In this document: piece after piece, positions 50,955 through 59,678 of the stretch
Position numbering within the stretch: position 1 is the stretch's first letter
Layout: every line of letters starts with the position of its first letter
Assembly (NCBI GenBank): GCA_902771935.1
Contig: CACXYM010000006.1
Location: 62,001 to 126,000 of the forward strand
Length of the DNA stretch: 64,000 bases
DNA from: an uncultured Bacteroidales bacterium
Lineage (GTDB): Bacteria; Bacteroidota; Bacteroidia; Bacteroidales; Paludibacteraceae
Reading direction: 5' to 3'
Program-made: the position numbers and the translations under genes
Notes under the pieces: generated by a model
What the model was told of the DNA's origin: nothing
Seen by the model: the letters and a program-made list of their open reading frames with translations, nothing else
Databases searched by the model: none

Positions 50955-51534
50955 AATAGAAACCGAGCAGGGAAATAAACATTTCACTCTGCGTAATCCG
51001 TTCAAAGAGGGTACAACTATTGACCAGAGCATTGCGCATAACGGTGTGTGTCTGACAGTAGTACGGCACGAAGGCGATTTATACACCGTTACGGCGATGC
51101 AGGAAACGCTTAATCGTACGAACTTAGGCGTACTTAAGGAGGGTGACTATGTCAATCTCGAACGTGCAATGCAGATGGGTGACCGCTTGGATGGACATAT
51201 CGTTCAAGGTCACGTGGACCAAACGGCTGTGTGCACCGAGGTGAAAGAAACCGAGGGCAGCTGGTACTTCCGCTTTGAGTACGAGACAACGCAGGACATG
51301 ATTAAGCGCGGATACTTCTGCGTCGATAAAGGATCTGTTACTATCAACGGCGTCAGCCTTACCGTCTGCGATCCGGACATACAAGGTAATAAAGGCTATG
51401 TCTCTGTTTGTATCATTCCTTACACCTACGAAAATACCAACTTTAAGTTTATACAGCCCGGCACGATAGTCAACCTCGAGTTTGACATTATCGGCAAATA
51501 CCTCGCGCGGTATAATGCGTTGCTGAGCCATTAA
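50914..51534 (+). CDS. ribE: riboflavin synthase alpha chain
   Basis: 206 residues, two lumazine-binding halves. MFSGIVEAL start, [11 protein letters not shown] (first half) and [13 protein letters not shown] (second half), GHIVQGHVD. Converts two 6,7-dimethyl-8-ribityllumazine to riboflavin. The ATG at 50914 lies inside the flippase gene. Followed directly by a CAAACTA array. Confidence 0.95.
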   Translation: MFSGIVEALTPIVKIETEQGNKHFTLRNPFKEGTTIDQSIAHNGVCLTVVRHEGDLYTVTAMQETLNRTNLGVLKEGDYVNLERAMQMGDRLDGHIVQGHVDQTAVCTEVKETEGSWYFRFEYETTQDMIKRGYFCVDKGSVTINGVSLTVCDPDIQGNKGYVSVCIIPYTYENTNFKFIQPGTIVNLEFDIIGKYLARYNALLSH

Positions 51535-51583
51535 AAACCACAAACTACAAACTACAAACCAAAAACTACAAATTACAAATAAA
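51533..51583. repeat. CAAACTA/CAAACCA array
   Basis: About seven units between ribE and the FKBP gene, ending a few nucleotides before its ATG. Confidence 0.85.
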
Positions 51584-51586
51584 TAT

Positions 51587-52102
51587 ATGAACAACTCACT
51601 ATCATTCCAATTAGGAACGTCCGTGGCACAGTATTTGATGCAGTACGGGCAGAAAGAACTCAACTACGAGGAGTTCAAACAAGGTATCGACTTCGTGATG
51701 AAGGCATCCGCTAAGGCAAAAGAGGAAGGTGAAAAATTCCTTGCTGAGAATGCCAAACGTCCGGATGTGAAAACAACCGCTTCCGGTCTGCAGTACGAAG
51801 TGATTGAAGCCACTTTGGGACAAAAGCCGAGTGCAACCGACAAAGTGCGTGTGCATTACGAAGGTACACTCATTGACGGCACAGTCTTTGACTCCAGTTA
51901 CAAACGCGGCGAATCCATCTCTTTCCCGCTTAATGGTGTTATCAAAGGTTGGACCGAAGGCTTGCAGCTCATGTCGGTGGGCAGTAAGTACAAACTCTAT
52001 ATCCCATACGACTTGGCTTATGGAGCACAAGGTGCGGGTGGCTCTATTCCGCCTTATGCAGCGCTGATATTTACGGTAGAACTATTAGGTATCGAAAAAT
52101 AA
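51587..52102 (+). CDS. FKBP-type peptidyl-prolyl isomerase, cytoplasmic form
   Basis: 171 residues, no signal peptide. A helical N-terminal dimerisation part ([18 protein letters not shown]) precedes the FKBP domain: [44 protein letters not shown] and [14 protein letters not shown]. Folding helper. Followed 10 nt later by a second, lipoprotein FKBP gene, the likely source or product of duplication. Confidence 0.92.
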   Translation: MNNSLSFQLGTSVAQYLMQYGQKELNYEEFKQGIDFVMKASAKAKEEGEKFLAENAKRPDVKTTASGLQYEVIEATLGQKPSATDKVRVHYEGTLIDGTVFDSSYKRGESISFPLNGVIKGWTEGLQLMSVGSKYKLYIPYDLAYGAQGAGGSIPPYAALIFTVELLGIEK

Positions 52103-52112
52103 ATTTTTAATT

Positions 52113-53363
52113 ATGAAGAAAATGGCTATTTTAGCAGTTTTAGCAACTGCACTTATTTCTTGCGGTAATACCTATACCGCTAAAACAATTGAGTTAACAA
52201 ACATGAATGACTCCATGAACTATGCTATCGGTTTGGTTAATGGAGCCAATGTGAAGATGTCCCAACTTCGTAACGATAGTTCGGACCAAGCTGTTGCTGA
52301 GTTTATCGATGCAATGCAACGTGGTTATGAAGGCAAGGTCGAAGAACTCTCCGATGTAGCATCTATCGCACAAAATGTGGGTATGGCTACTAAGTCTTGC
52401 GAAACCAAGGGCTTGGCTGAGAATCCGGCTTGGACAATTAACGAGAAAATCTTCTTCCAAGGTTTGGTTAACGGTATCTATGGTGATCAATCGGTTATGC
52501 AGGTTGATGATGCTAAACAGTATTTCCAAGCTGCTTATATGGCATCTCGTACCGAGAATATGAAAGCCGGTAAGGCGGTGAAGGCATCTTGCCCGAAATC
52601 AACCAAGACCATTAAGCTCGTGAGCAAAATGGACTCTATCAACTACGCTTTCGGTTTGCTCAATGGTAGCGAAGTAAAATCTTACGTTTTGGCCAATGAC
52701 TCTACTGGCGAAATGGCTAAAGAGTTCATTGCTAACGTAAATGCCGGAATGAAGAAAGGTTATGCTAATCCGCAAGTGGTACAAATGGCAGAGCAAATCG
52801 GTAAGACCATTAAGGAGCAAGAATCTGTCGGTCTCATTGGCGAACCAAGTCTTGTTACCGACTTCGAGTTGATTAAACAAGGTTTCATCAACGGTTTGTA
52901 TGAGTATAACGAGATGTGGGAGCCGATGGCAGCTGGAATGTATGTTCAAAATACGCTTGGAAACATCCAGTATGGTGATAATAAGGCAAAAGGTGAGCAG
53001 TTCCTCGCAGAGAATGCACTCAAACAAGGCGTGAAAGTAACTGAATCCGGTCTGCAATACGAAGTCATTAAGATGGGTAAAGGTCCGAAACCGACTGCAA
53101 CAAGCACAGTCAAAGTGGACTATGAAGGCAAACTCATTGATGGTACTATTTTCGACAGCTCTATCCAACGTGGTGAGCCGATTGAGTTCCCTCTGAATGG
53201 TGTTATTAAAGGTTGGACAGAAGGTCTGCAACTCATGCCGGTAGGTTCTAAGTTCCGTTTCTATATTCCGCAAGAGTTGGGTTATGGCGGACAAGCGGCT
53301 GGTTCTATTCCTCCGTATTCAACACTGATCTTCGAGGTTGAGTTATACGAGATTAAGAAGTAA
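52113..53363 (+). CDS. FKBP-type peptidyl-prolyl isomerase, lipoprotein with duplicated N-terminal domain
   Basis: 416 residues. Lipoprotein signal with lipobox LISC (Cys17). Two tandem copies of the FKBP N-terminal helical domain ([18 protein letters not shown] at ~27-44 and [17 protein letters not shown] at ~170-187), then one FKBP domain ([45 protein letters not shown]). Periplasmic chaperone/isomerase tethered to a membrane. The doubled N-terminal domain makes it about 140-150 residues longer than usual. Overlaps the flippase start (TAATG). Confidence 0.92.
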   Translation: MKKMAILAVLATALISCGNTYTAKTIELTNMNDSMNYAIGLVNGANVKMSQLRNDSSDQAVAEFIDAMQRGYEGKVEELSDVASIAQNVGMATKSCETKGLAENPAWTINEKIFFQGLVNGIYGDQSVMQVDDAKQYFQAAYMASRTENMKAGKAVKASCPKSTKTIKLVSKMDSINYAFGLLNGSEVKSYVLANDSTGEMAKEFIANVNAGMKKGYANPQVVQMAEQIGKTIKEQESVGLIGEPSLVTDFELIKQGFINGLYEYNEMWEPMAAGMYVQNTLGNIQYGDNKAKGEQFLAENALKQGVKVTESGLQYEVIKMGKGPKPTATSTVKVDYEGKLIDGTIFDSSIQRGEPIEFPLNGVIKGWTEGLQLMPVGSKFRFYIPQELGYGGQAAGSIPPYSTLIFEVELYEIKK

Positions 53364-54850
53364 TGGGTCAGATAGCGAAACAATCGTTGCGAGGTACTAT
53401 CGTCACTTATTTAGGAGTGGCGGTAGGCTTCGTGACGACGTTTTTCGTTATCACACGCTTCCTCACGGCTGAAGAAATCGGTCTGGCGCGCGTACTGATT
53501 GATGCCGCTGTTCTCTTTGTAGGACTTGCGCAATTAGGTACAGGGTCAAGTATCATTCGTTTCTTCCCGTATTTTAAGGATGAGCACAAAAATCACGGAT
53601 TCTTTTTCTGGACGATAGTTATTCCGTTTATCGGTTTTGTTCTTTTTGCGCTCATCTACTGGGCATGCCGAGTACCTTTAGGGGCATGGTTCGGGGATAA
53701 GTCGCCATTGTTCGTGGACTATTACTATTTTGTTCTGCCGATGGCATTCTTCATGCTCTACCAAACTGTTTTTGAGACCAACTCCAATATCCTTATGCAT
53801 ATTGTCGTACCTCGTGCCGTGCGTGAGGTGTTTGTCCGAGTTGGATTACTGGTCTCCTATATATTATACGCGTGCGCGATACTATCGATGGACGGTTTTG
53901 TTATCGCGCTCTGTTCCACGTACGCCATTGCAGCACTCATCAACATCATCTATGTCTTTTCTCTCAAACGGATCAGTCTCAAACCGGATTTTTCGTTTCT
54001 TAGAGAGAATAAGCAACTTGCGCGTTCCTATCTGTTATATACCGGCTTCTTGATTGTATCGGCGCTGACGTCTGTTTTAGCGCCAACGCTTTCCTCGTTC
54101 TTTATCACGGCGCAGATGGGCTTGCAATATACCGGAATTTTTGCTATTGCAACCTATATCGCTGTTATGGTCTCTATTCCGTATCGGTCGTTGGTAGCAA
54201 TTACGCAGCCGGAATTGGCGCAGACTATTAAGGATAAGGATACGGCCAATACGGCACGACTGATTGGCCAAGCGAGCACGAACCTGTTGCTGGTCGGTGG
54301 GTTTATTTTCCTCGCTATATGGATTAATATTGATTTAATCTTCCATATCTTGCCGAATGGCGAAACGTATGCTTCTGCTAAGTATGCCGTATTGCTGTTG
54401 GGATTAGGGCAATTACTGATGGCCACATTCTCGGTATTCAATCCTGCCCTAAGTTATTCTAAATACTATGCATTCTCGCTGCTTAATTCGTTTATATTGA
54501 CAGGTTCTGCCCTCCTGCTTAATAATGCGCTTATTCCGCGTTACGGCATGAATGGCGCAGCACTCGCGACCGCTTTGAGCGACATGATATATTTTGTACC
54601 GGTAGTCGCTATCACTTGTTGGGTGCTGAAGATACAGCCTTTTACACGCAGACATCTATGGGCTTTGCTCATTATTATTTGGCTCTTTGCCCTCAATCAA
54701 TTGTGGCTGCGCTATATCCCGTCTCTCAATATCTGGTTTGACAGTATTGCCCGCACACTTATTATTGGTGGAGTAGGTATATTCTCATCATACAAACTGC
54801 ATTTATCTCCCGAATTGGAAACAATGGTTCGTCGTGCGCTACTTCGTTGA
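53363..54850 (+). CDS. polysaccharide biosynthesis flippase
   Basis: 495 residues, about 14 membrane segments, N-terminal IAKQSLRGTIVTYLGVAVGF and FLTAEEIGLARVLIDAAVLF as in Bacteroidota oligosaccharide flippases. A second flippase only 2.4 kb from the first and not similar at the residue level by eye. The stop overlaps truA, which starts within its last codons. Confidence 0.85.
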   Translation: MGQIAKQSLRGTIVTYLGVAVGFVTTFFVITRFLTAEEIGLARVLIDAAVLFVGLAQLGTGSSIIRFFPYFKDEHKNHGFFFWTIVIPFIGFVLFALIYWACRVPLGAWFGDKSPLFVDYYYFVLPMAFFMLYQTVFETNSNILMHIVVPRAVREVFVRVGLLVSYILYACAILSMDGFVIALCSTYAIAALINIIYVFSLKRISLKPDFSFLRENKQLARSYLLYTGFLIVSALTSVLAPTLSSFFITAQMGLQYTGIFAIATYIAVMVSIPYRSLVAITQPELAQTIKDKDTANTARLIGQASTNLLLVGGFIFLAIWINIDLIFHILPNGETYASAKYAVLLLGLGQLLMATFSVFNPALSYSKYYAFSLLNSFILTGSALLLNNALIPRYGMNGAALATALSDMIYFVPVVAITCWVLKIQPFTRRHLWALLIIIWLFALNQLWLRYIPSLNIWFDSIARTLIIGGVGIFSSYKLHLSPELETMVRRALLR

Positions 54851-55562
54851 TTTTGCATATAATGGTGCCGCTTATCACGGTTCTCAGAGACAGCCTAATG
54901 GCATAACCGTGCAGGAAGTGATGGAAGAAGCGTTTGCTACGATTCTTCGCCAGCCTGTTGCACTCACTTTTGCCGGCAGAACCGACGCCGGCGTCCACGC
55001 CGAACACATGTTCGCGCATTTCGATATAGAGGGGTTATCGGTTACGGATGATGGGTTACGGGAACGACTTAATTCGCTCTTGCCGGCAGCCATCGCAGTG
55101 TCGGCCGTCTTGCCCGTAGCGGATGAGCTGCACGCGCGTTTCTCTGCCCTCTCGCGAACCTACGAATATCGGATTACGACCGAGAAAGATCCTTTCCGGC
55201 AAGATTTAGTAACTCGTGTTGCGCCCGGATTGGATTTTGACGCCATGAATCAGGCGGCGCAGTTGCTGCTCGGAACGCAGGATTTCGCATCGTTTTGCAA
55301 AGTGCATACGGACGTTAAAACCACCATCTGCACCGTCACGCAGGCGCAGTGGAGTAATAATGTCTTCACTATCACGGCCGACCGCTTCTTGCGAAATATG
55401 GTTAGAGCCGTCGTCGGCACACTCTTTGAGGTCGGACGCGGACGAATGACTATTGAAGACTTCCGCGACGTGATTGCTAACAAGAATCGCTGCTCTGCCG
55501 GGCAATCTGTCCCCGCCGCCGGATTATATCTTACAAAGATAGAATATCCAGCTTTTGCATAA
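54834..55562 (+). CDS. truA: tRNA pseudouridine(38-40) synthase
   Basis: 242 residues from a GTG start inside the flippase end. Catalytic Asp in [17 protein letters not shown] and [19 protein letters not shown] are family blocks. Modifies the anticodon stem-loop of tRNAs. The segment [13 protein letters not shown] is encoded by a GGGTTAC-type 7-nt-period stretch, at a position where the family has a variable loop, so the enzyme should be intact. Confidence 0.94.
   Translation: MRYFVDFAYNGAAYHGSQRQPNGITVQEVMEEAFATILRQPVALTFAGRTDAGVHAEHMFAHFDIEGLSVTDDGLRERLNSLLPAAIAVSAVLPVADELHARFSALSRTYEYRITTEKDPFRQDLVTRVAPGLDFDAMNQAAQLLLGTQDFASFCKVHTDVKTTICTVTQAQWSNNVFTITADRFLRNMVRAVVGTLFEVGRGRMTIEDFRDVIANKNRCSAGQSVPAAGLYLTKIEYPAFA
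55031..55064. repeat. 7-nt-period stretch inside truA (GGGTTAC family)
   Basis: Degenerate units GGGTTAT, CGGTTAC, GGATGAT, GGGTTAC. It is the reverse complement of the ATAACCC family at 48813. Confidence 0.65.
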
Positions 55563-55587
55563 ATTTTTGCACTTTTTTGCTCAAAAA

Positions 55588-55619
55588 TTTGGTCAGGTAA
55601 AAAAAAAGCAGTACTTTTG
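55588..55619 (+). promoter_or_regulatory. promoter of tRNA-Ser
   Basis: TTTG at 55588-55591, 20-nt spacer, TACTTTTG at 55612-55619. Transcript start about 55626, 20 nt before the tRNA. Confidence 0.7.
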
Positions 55620-55645
55620 CAGCCGCTTTTGAAAAATAAAGTATT

Positions 55646-55730
55646 GGAAAGATGGCGGAGTGGTCTAACGCGGCGGTCTTGAAAACCGTTGACCTGAGAG
55701 GGTCCGGGGGTTCGAATCCCTCTCTTTCCG
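55646..55730 (+). tRNA. tRNA-Ser (anticodon UGA)
   Basis: 85 nt with acceptor GGAAAGA/TCTTTCC, D arm, anticodon loop CTTGAAA (anticodon TGA), a long variable arm typical of serine tRNA (GACCTGAGAGGGTC), T loop GTTCGAATC and discriminator G. The 3' CCA is not encoded in full. Its last 16 nt plus one base are repeated downstream (55829-55845). Confidence 0.95.
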
Positions 55731-55739
55731 CAGAAAATG

Positions 55740-55783
55740 AAAAGTGAAAATGTCCAAGCTTGTTTGAGCATTTTCACTTTTTG
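55740..55783 (+). terminator. terminator after tRNA-Ser
   Basis: AAAGTGAAAATG and CATTTTCACTTT arms around TCCAAGCTTGTTTGAG, followed by a T tract. Confidence 0.85.
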
Positions 55784-55828
55784 TTTTATGCACAGGATGC
55801 CGTCGGAAGACTGTTGGGATTACGTAGA

Positions 55829-55845
55829 AATCCCTCTCTTTCCGC
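55829..55845 (+). repeat. duplicate of the tRNA-Ser 3' end (att-like)
   Basis: AATCCCTCTCTTTCCGC, 17 nt identical to 55715-55731. Such a copy is what integration of an element at a tRNA gene leaves. Only ~97 nt lie between the copies, so no element remains. Confidence 0.7.
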
Positions 55846-55847
55846 TC

Positions 55848-57380
55848 TTATTTCCCTATCTGTTGCACTTGCAACTCAAACGTATCGCGGTCGCCAATGG
55901 CGCCGTTTTTCATTTTTACGCGGTAGTTACTTATCGTGTTCGGACTGTAGCACAGTAGTTCAGCGATCTTCGCACTACTCGTAATGCCAAGCAATATCAG
56001 TGCAAAAATTCGCATCTCTACCGTCATCCGTTCGCCCGGCTTTGGCGTTAGACGCATCTCAGGCTTAAGCAGCGCATTGAAGTCTTGCACGAATGTGCCG
56101 TAAAGAGACAAGAACGTATCGTCGAAAGAGCGGTAGAAATTGTCCATCTCGCGGTCCATAAACGCCGCAGAGTCTTTCTCTCCTGCCTTGCGTGCCATGG
56201 TTGTCAGTCGCCGGATATAATCGCTATACACCTCCAGATAGCGGCATATATATTGCTCTTTGACCTTATCTGCTTCCTTGAGTTGGCGGTTCATGGCAGA
56301 CAACTGCGAATTGACGGAGAACAATTGCTTGTTCAACGCATATAGTCGTTTGTTTTGGTGGAAACCGTAAATCATCGTTATAATCATCGCGATAAGCGCA
56401 ACCACCAGCAGCACTATGAAGATCGTCAGCAGCACCGATGAGCGCCGTAACTCGTACTCATGCTGACTACCGATAAGGTGACCCGGAGTGAAGTTCTGTA
56501 TATAGCGTGTCGGAGCATTGAAGAACGACGCATTGCTGAAGGAATAATCGCTAAAGCGGTACGCCCGTTTCCGGTCGCCTGCATCGAAACAATCCTGCGC
56601 CACAAGCCAGGACGACCCGTTATCCGTGATGCCGCATAGCACATCCGTGATGGCGGAACGCACTAACCATTCACGACGTTGAATACTGTCGCCTGCTTGT
56701 TCGTAGAGCATGGCGTGACCGTAGGCTAAGATCGCGTATTGATGTTCGTCCGGTGTGTATTGGGCCAATAACTGCTCACTGCATCGGATAGCCTCTTCCC
56801 AATCTCCTCGGTCTTGGGCGCGGTATAACTGCAGCCACAGACTACTCTCGACAGACGTCGGAGCTTCGCGCTCCAGAGCCGACAGCATCGACTCATAGTA
56901 CTTCTTCACTTTGCTCTGCACCTCTGTCTGTAATTCTGGAATCTGCGTGTTTGCTGCCAAGTCAGTGTATAATAACCACGCCATCTTATATCCCTCCGAA
57001 CTGTGAAGAGTCGGTTCTCCTTTATGATTCAGCATCTCTAGCGCGTTGGCATAATGACCCGTAGAAGCCAACAGCGACACAAACCCTACATAAGCTTGCG
57101 TATAGATAGGATCCTGTGCATCCTGAAGTTTCAAATACCACACGCGAGACGAATCGCTCTGGAAGTGCTGATACTCTCTCGCAATGCGCAACTGCAGCTC
57201 TGGCGTCATCGGCTTACTCGCGCACAGCGCCTTGATAAAATCCTGATGCCGCTCTATGTAAACCGAAGATTGGGCCACTTCTTTTTCGAATACGTTCAAC
57301 AGCGAATCAAGTGTTGATGCTGCCGAACACGTCAACGTTACTGCCATCCAGCAGATGATAATTTGGATACGTTTATTCAT
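55848..57380 (-). CDS. DUF6377-like membrane regulator with TPR-type sensor and LuxR-type HTH
   Basis: 510 residues. Signal-like N-terminus (IQIIICWMAVTLTCSAAS), a periplasmic helical TPR-like region (~25-300), a membrane span (SVLLTIFIVLLVVALIAMII), a coiled coil (LYALNKQLFSVNSQLSAM), and a C-terminal helix-turn-helix (LGITSSAKIAELLCYSPNTI). This layout matches Bacteroidota DUF6377 proteins, thought to be one-component transmembrane regulators. Start at the ATG at 57380, between the signal sequence and the promoter at 57401. Target unknown; the divergent aldo/keto reductase operon is a candidate. Confidence 0.83.
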   Translation of the reverse strand: MNKRIQIIICWMAVTLTCSAASTLDSLLNVFEKEVAQSSVYIERHQDFIKALCASKPMTPELQLRIAREYQHFQSDSSRVWYLKLQDAQDPIYTQAYVGFVSLLASTGHYANALEMLNHKGEPTLHSSEGYKMAWLLYTDLAANTQIPELQTEVQSKVKKYYESMLSALEREAPTSVESSLWLQLYRAQDRGDWEEAIRCSEQLLAQYTPDEHQYAILAYGHAMLYEQAGDSIQRREWLVRSAITDVLCGITDNGSSWLVAQDCFDAGDRKRAYRFSDYSFSNASFFNAPTRYIQNFTPGHLIGSQHEYELRRSSVLLTIFIVLLVVALIAMIITMIYGFHQNKRLYALNKQLFSVNSQLSAMNRQLKEADKVKEQYICRYLEVYSDYIRRLTTMARKAGEKDSAAFMDREMDNFYRSFDDTFLSLYGTFVQDFNALLKPEMRLTPKPGERMTVEMRIFALILLGITSSAKIAELLCYSPNTISNYRVKMKNGAIGDRDTFELQVQQIGK

Positions 57381-57400
57381 AATACCTAAAATTGACGCTG

Positions 57401-57432
57401 CAAAGGTACAACTTATTTTTGAAACATGCAAT
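57401..57432 (-). promoter_or_regulatory. promoter of the DUF6377-like regulator
   Basis: Minus strand: ATTG at 57432-57429, 20-nt spacer, TACCTTTG at 57408-57401. Confidence 0.6.
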
Positions 57433-57536
57433 ATTTTACGTACTTTTTTTTACTTTTTTTATTATTTAACTGCTTTAATATCAGTAAAAAGACATGTACC
57501 ATTACATACTTTTTTAGTATATTTGTGCGCTACGCA

Positions 57537-57568
57537 CTTGCGTATGTAACAAAAAAGCAGTACCTTTG
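57537..57568 (+). promoter_or_regulatory. promoter of the aldo/keto reductase operon
   Basis: CTTG at 57537-57540, 20-nt spacer, TACCTTTG at 57561-57568. An inverted repeat TACGCA-CT-TGCGTA covers the -33 box, a variant of the palindromic boxes elsewhere. Confidence 0.65.
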
Positions 57569-57591
57569 CAGCGAAATTTGAATTTAATACC

Positions 57592-58533
57592 ATGTACAAC
57601 GCTTCTCCAAATAGATATGCTTCAATGACGATTTACAACCGTTGTGGTAACAGCGGTGTCCTTCTTCCGAAAGTCAGTCTTGGCTTTTGGCATAACTTCG
57701 GTGGCGATGCACCGTTCGAGCGGAGTAGGGCAATCACTCGTTTTGCCTTCGATAATGGTATTACCCATTTTGATTTCGCGAATAACTATGGTGTGCCGGC
57801 TGGCAGTGCCGAACAGACCATGGGCAGACTCATGGACGAAGACTTCCGTCCGTATCGTGACGAACTGTTTATCTCGTCAAAGGCGGGTTACCTCATGTGG
57901 GACGGTCCTTATGGTGAATGGGGAAGCCGCAAGTACCTGATGTCGAGTCTCGACCAGTCCCTGCAGCGGATGCACCTCGATTATGTCGACCTGTTCTATT
58001 CCCACCGGTATGACCCGAATACGCCGATTGAGGAAACGCTTCAAGCCCTTGTGGATATCGTCCGTCAAGGCAAAGCGCTCTATGTCGGTATATCCAACTG
58101 GCCTTTAGAGCAGTTGCGTTTAGGTGCAAAATACTTGCGCGAGCACGATACACCGCTGCTTATCTACCAAGGTCGCCTCAATATGCTCAACCGCGAACCC
58201 ATTGAGGAAGGTATTCTCGATTTTTGCCGCGAAGAGGGCATTGGCTTTATCGCCTATTCACCTCTGGCGCAAGGTCTGCTTACTGACCGCTATCTCAGCG
58301 GTATACCGGCAGACTCACGTATGGCGCAAGAGCATTTTCTTACTTCGGACAAACGCACACCCGAACTCTTAGCGTACCTGCATGAATTGGAGCAACGCGG
58401 ACAAGCCAATGGCCGTACTATCGCCCAAGAGGCGCTTAATTGGGTGCTGGAGCAGAAGGGCGTGACTTCCGTCCTCGTTGGTGCAAGCAGTGTAGAACAA
58501 TTAAAAAACAATATAAATACCATTTTATCATGA
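57592..58533 (+). CDS. aldo/keto reductase (YghZ/Gpr-like)
   Basis: 313 residues, TIM-barrel NADPH oxidoreductase. Catalytic set: Asp/Tyr in DFANNYG, Lys in SSKAGY, His in FYSHRYD. VGISNWP and IAYSPLAQGLLTDRYL are family blocks; the GFWHNFGG opening is closest to the L-glyceraldehyde-3-phosphate reductase group. An internal ATG at 57625 (MTIYNRCGNSG) is an alternative start and gives the usual N-terminus. Its stop overlaps the next gene (ATGA), which is a secreted protein, an unexpected pairing. Confidence 0.9.
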   Translation: MYNASPNRYASMTIYNRCGNSGVLLPKVSLGFWHNFGGDAPFERSRAITRFAFDNGITHFDFANNYGVPAGSAEQTMGRLMDEDFRPYRDELFISSKAGYLMWDGPYGEWGSRKYLMSSLDQSLQRMHLDYVDLFYSHRYDPNTPIEETLQALVDIVRQGKALYVGISNWPLEQLRLGAKYLREHDTPLLIYQGRLNMLNREPIEEGILDFCREEGIGFIAYSPLAQGLLTDRYLSGIPADSRMAQEHFLTSDKRTPELLAYLHELEQRGQANGRTIAQEALNWVLEQKGVTSVLVGASSVEQLKNNINTILS

Positions 58534-59627
58534 AAAAAATTACTTTCCTTTTCGCGCTCCTCTGCGCAAGCATGATGAGCTTCGCAACGCAGTATTGCCA
58601 CGAGGAACTTACCAACGGCGACAACAAGATTTATCTAAGTTGCCAGAAATTGTCGGACAACAATTACCAAATCAAGATTGAGGCGGACGTGCAGATGAAC
58701 GGTCTCGGCGGTTCGTTCTGCTATCAGAATGGTGATGCCGGTTATGCGCTGAATGCAGCCGGCCATTTTGAGCTGTCAGCAGACGGCAAGACCATTACTT
58801 GTGATATTGAATCTACCTCGGCGCCAAATCTCTATACCCCGTTGTATGTGATGATGCCGGGTGAGGTGGCCTTCGGCTGGCCGAATGATGTGGAGTGGGG
58901 ACTTTGCAGCGGCACAGAGGTAAAGACCAATTCGGAGTTGAGCCTTAATCAAACTGAAATCACGTTGGACGCTACCACTGCCGAGACTTTCCAGATCGTG
59001 CCGACCCGTAAAGGTGAGGGCGCTATCTCTTACGAGAACGCTAACGACGGTATAGCTACCGTTACCGATGCAGGCCTTGTGACGGCTGTCGGTCGCGGAA
59101 AAACCACTATTACGGTGCGCGTCGCGGAGACAGAAACCTATGCTGCAGCAAGTAAGAAACTGACGGTCAATGTCAATGGCCCGATTAACTGGGATGCTAT
59201 CGATTGGCTGCCGAACGGTTCTGGCAATGAGGCTTATACCAATAAGTTCAAAGTGTGTGCAGGTTCCACGGCTCCGAATGTTGATAATATCCAGCAGCCG
59301 GATTGGGCAGGTGTAACAGGTCCTGGTATATACGCAGCCTATCCGTCCGCTAATTTCACGACGCCTACAACGTTGAGCCATTTCCAGCAAGGAGCAGGCT
59401 TACTCTTCTATGTGACTAACTTCACCAAGAAATATACGGAAGTTGTGGTAGGAGTGGACAATACGGACTACTCGTTTACAGTATTTTATGTGAACGGTAC
59501 AGAGGGTGGCAGCGGTTTAAATAACACAACCCTCCAACCCCAACCGCAAAAAGTAATTGAGAATGGAATGTTGTACATCATCCGTGACGGTGTTAAATAC
59601 AACGCCCTTGGCGCTATTATCCAATAG
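58530..59627 (+). CDS. secreted protein with 'YC' domain, Big_2 domain and short C-terminal sorting-like tail
   Basis: 365 residues. Signal peptide (MKKITFLFALLCASMMSFA), then a ~110-residue beta domain starting TQYCHEEL with NYQIKIEADVQMNGLGGSF. Next a bacterial Ig-like Big_2 domain (DAGLVTAVGRGKTTITVRV), a further beta region and the tail KVIENGMLYIIRDGVKYNAL-GAIIQ. The tail is the same type as the end of the giant protein at 32301-42326. Probably surface-displayed. The following gene starts with the same kind of YC domain. Confidence 0.82.
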   Translation: MKKITFLFALLCASMMSFATQYCHEELTNGDNKIYLSCQKLSDNNYQIKIEADVQMNGLGGSFCYQNGDAGYALNAAGHFELSADGKTITCDIESTSAPNLYTPLYVMMPGEVAFGWPNDVEWGLCSGTEVKTNSELSLNQTEITLDATTAETFQIVPTRKGEGAISYENANDGIATVTDAGLVTAVGRGKTTITVRVAETETYAAASKKLTVNVNGPINWDAIDWLPNGSGNEAYTNKFKVCAGSTAPNVDNIQQPDWAGVTGPGIYAAYPSANFTTPTTLSHFQQGAGLLFYVTNFTKKYTEVVVGVDNTDYSFTVFYVNGTEGGSGLNNTTLQPQPQKVIENGMLYIIRDGVKYNALGAIIQ

Positions 59628-59652
59628 AACCTATATTACTTGAAGTAATCAC

Positions 59653-59676
59653 AAACTAAATATTAAACATTAAATC
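59653..59676. repeat. short 7-nt-period array (CTAAAT/TTAAACA)
   Basis: Three to four A/T-rich heptamers directly before the next gene's ATG. Confidence 0.6.
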
Positions 59677-59678
59677 TT

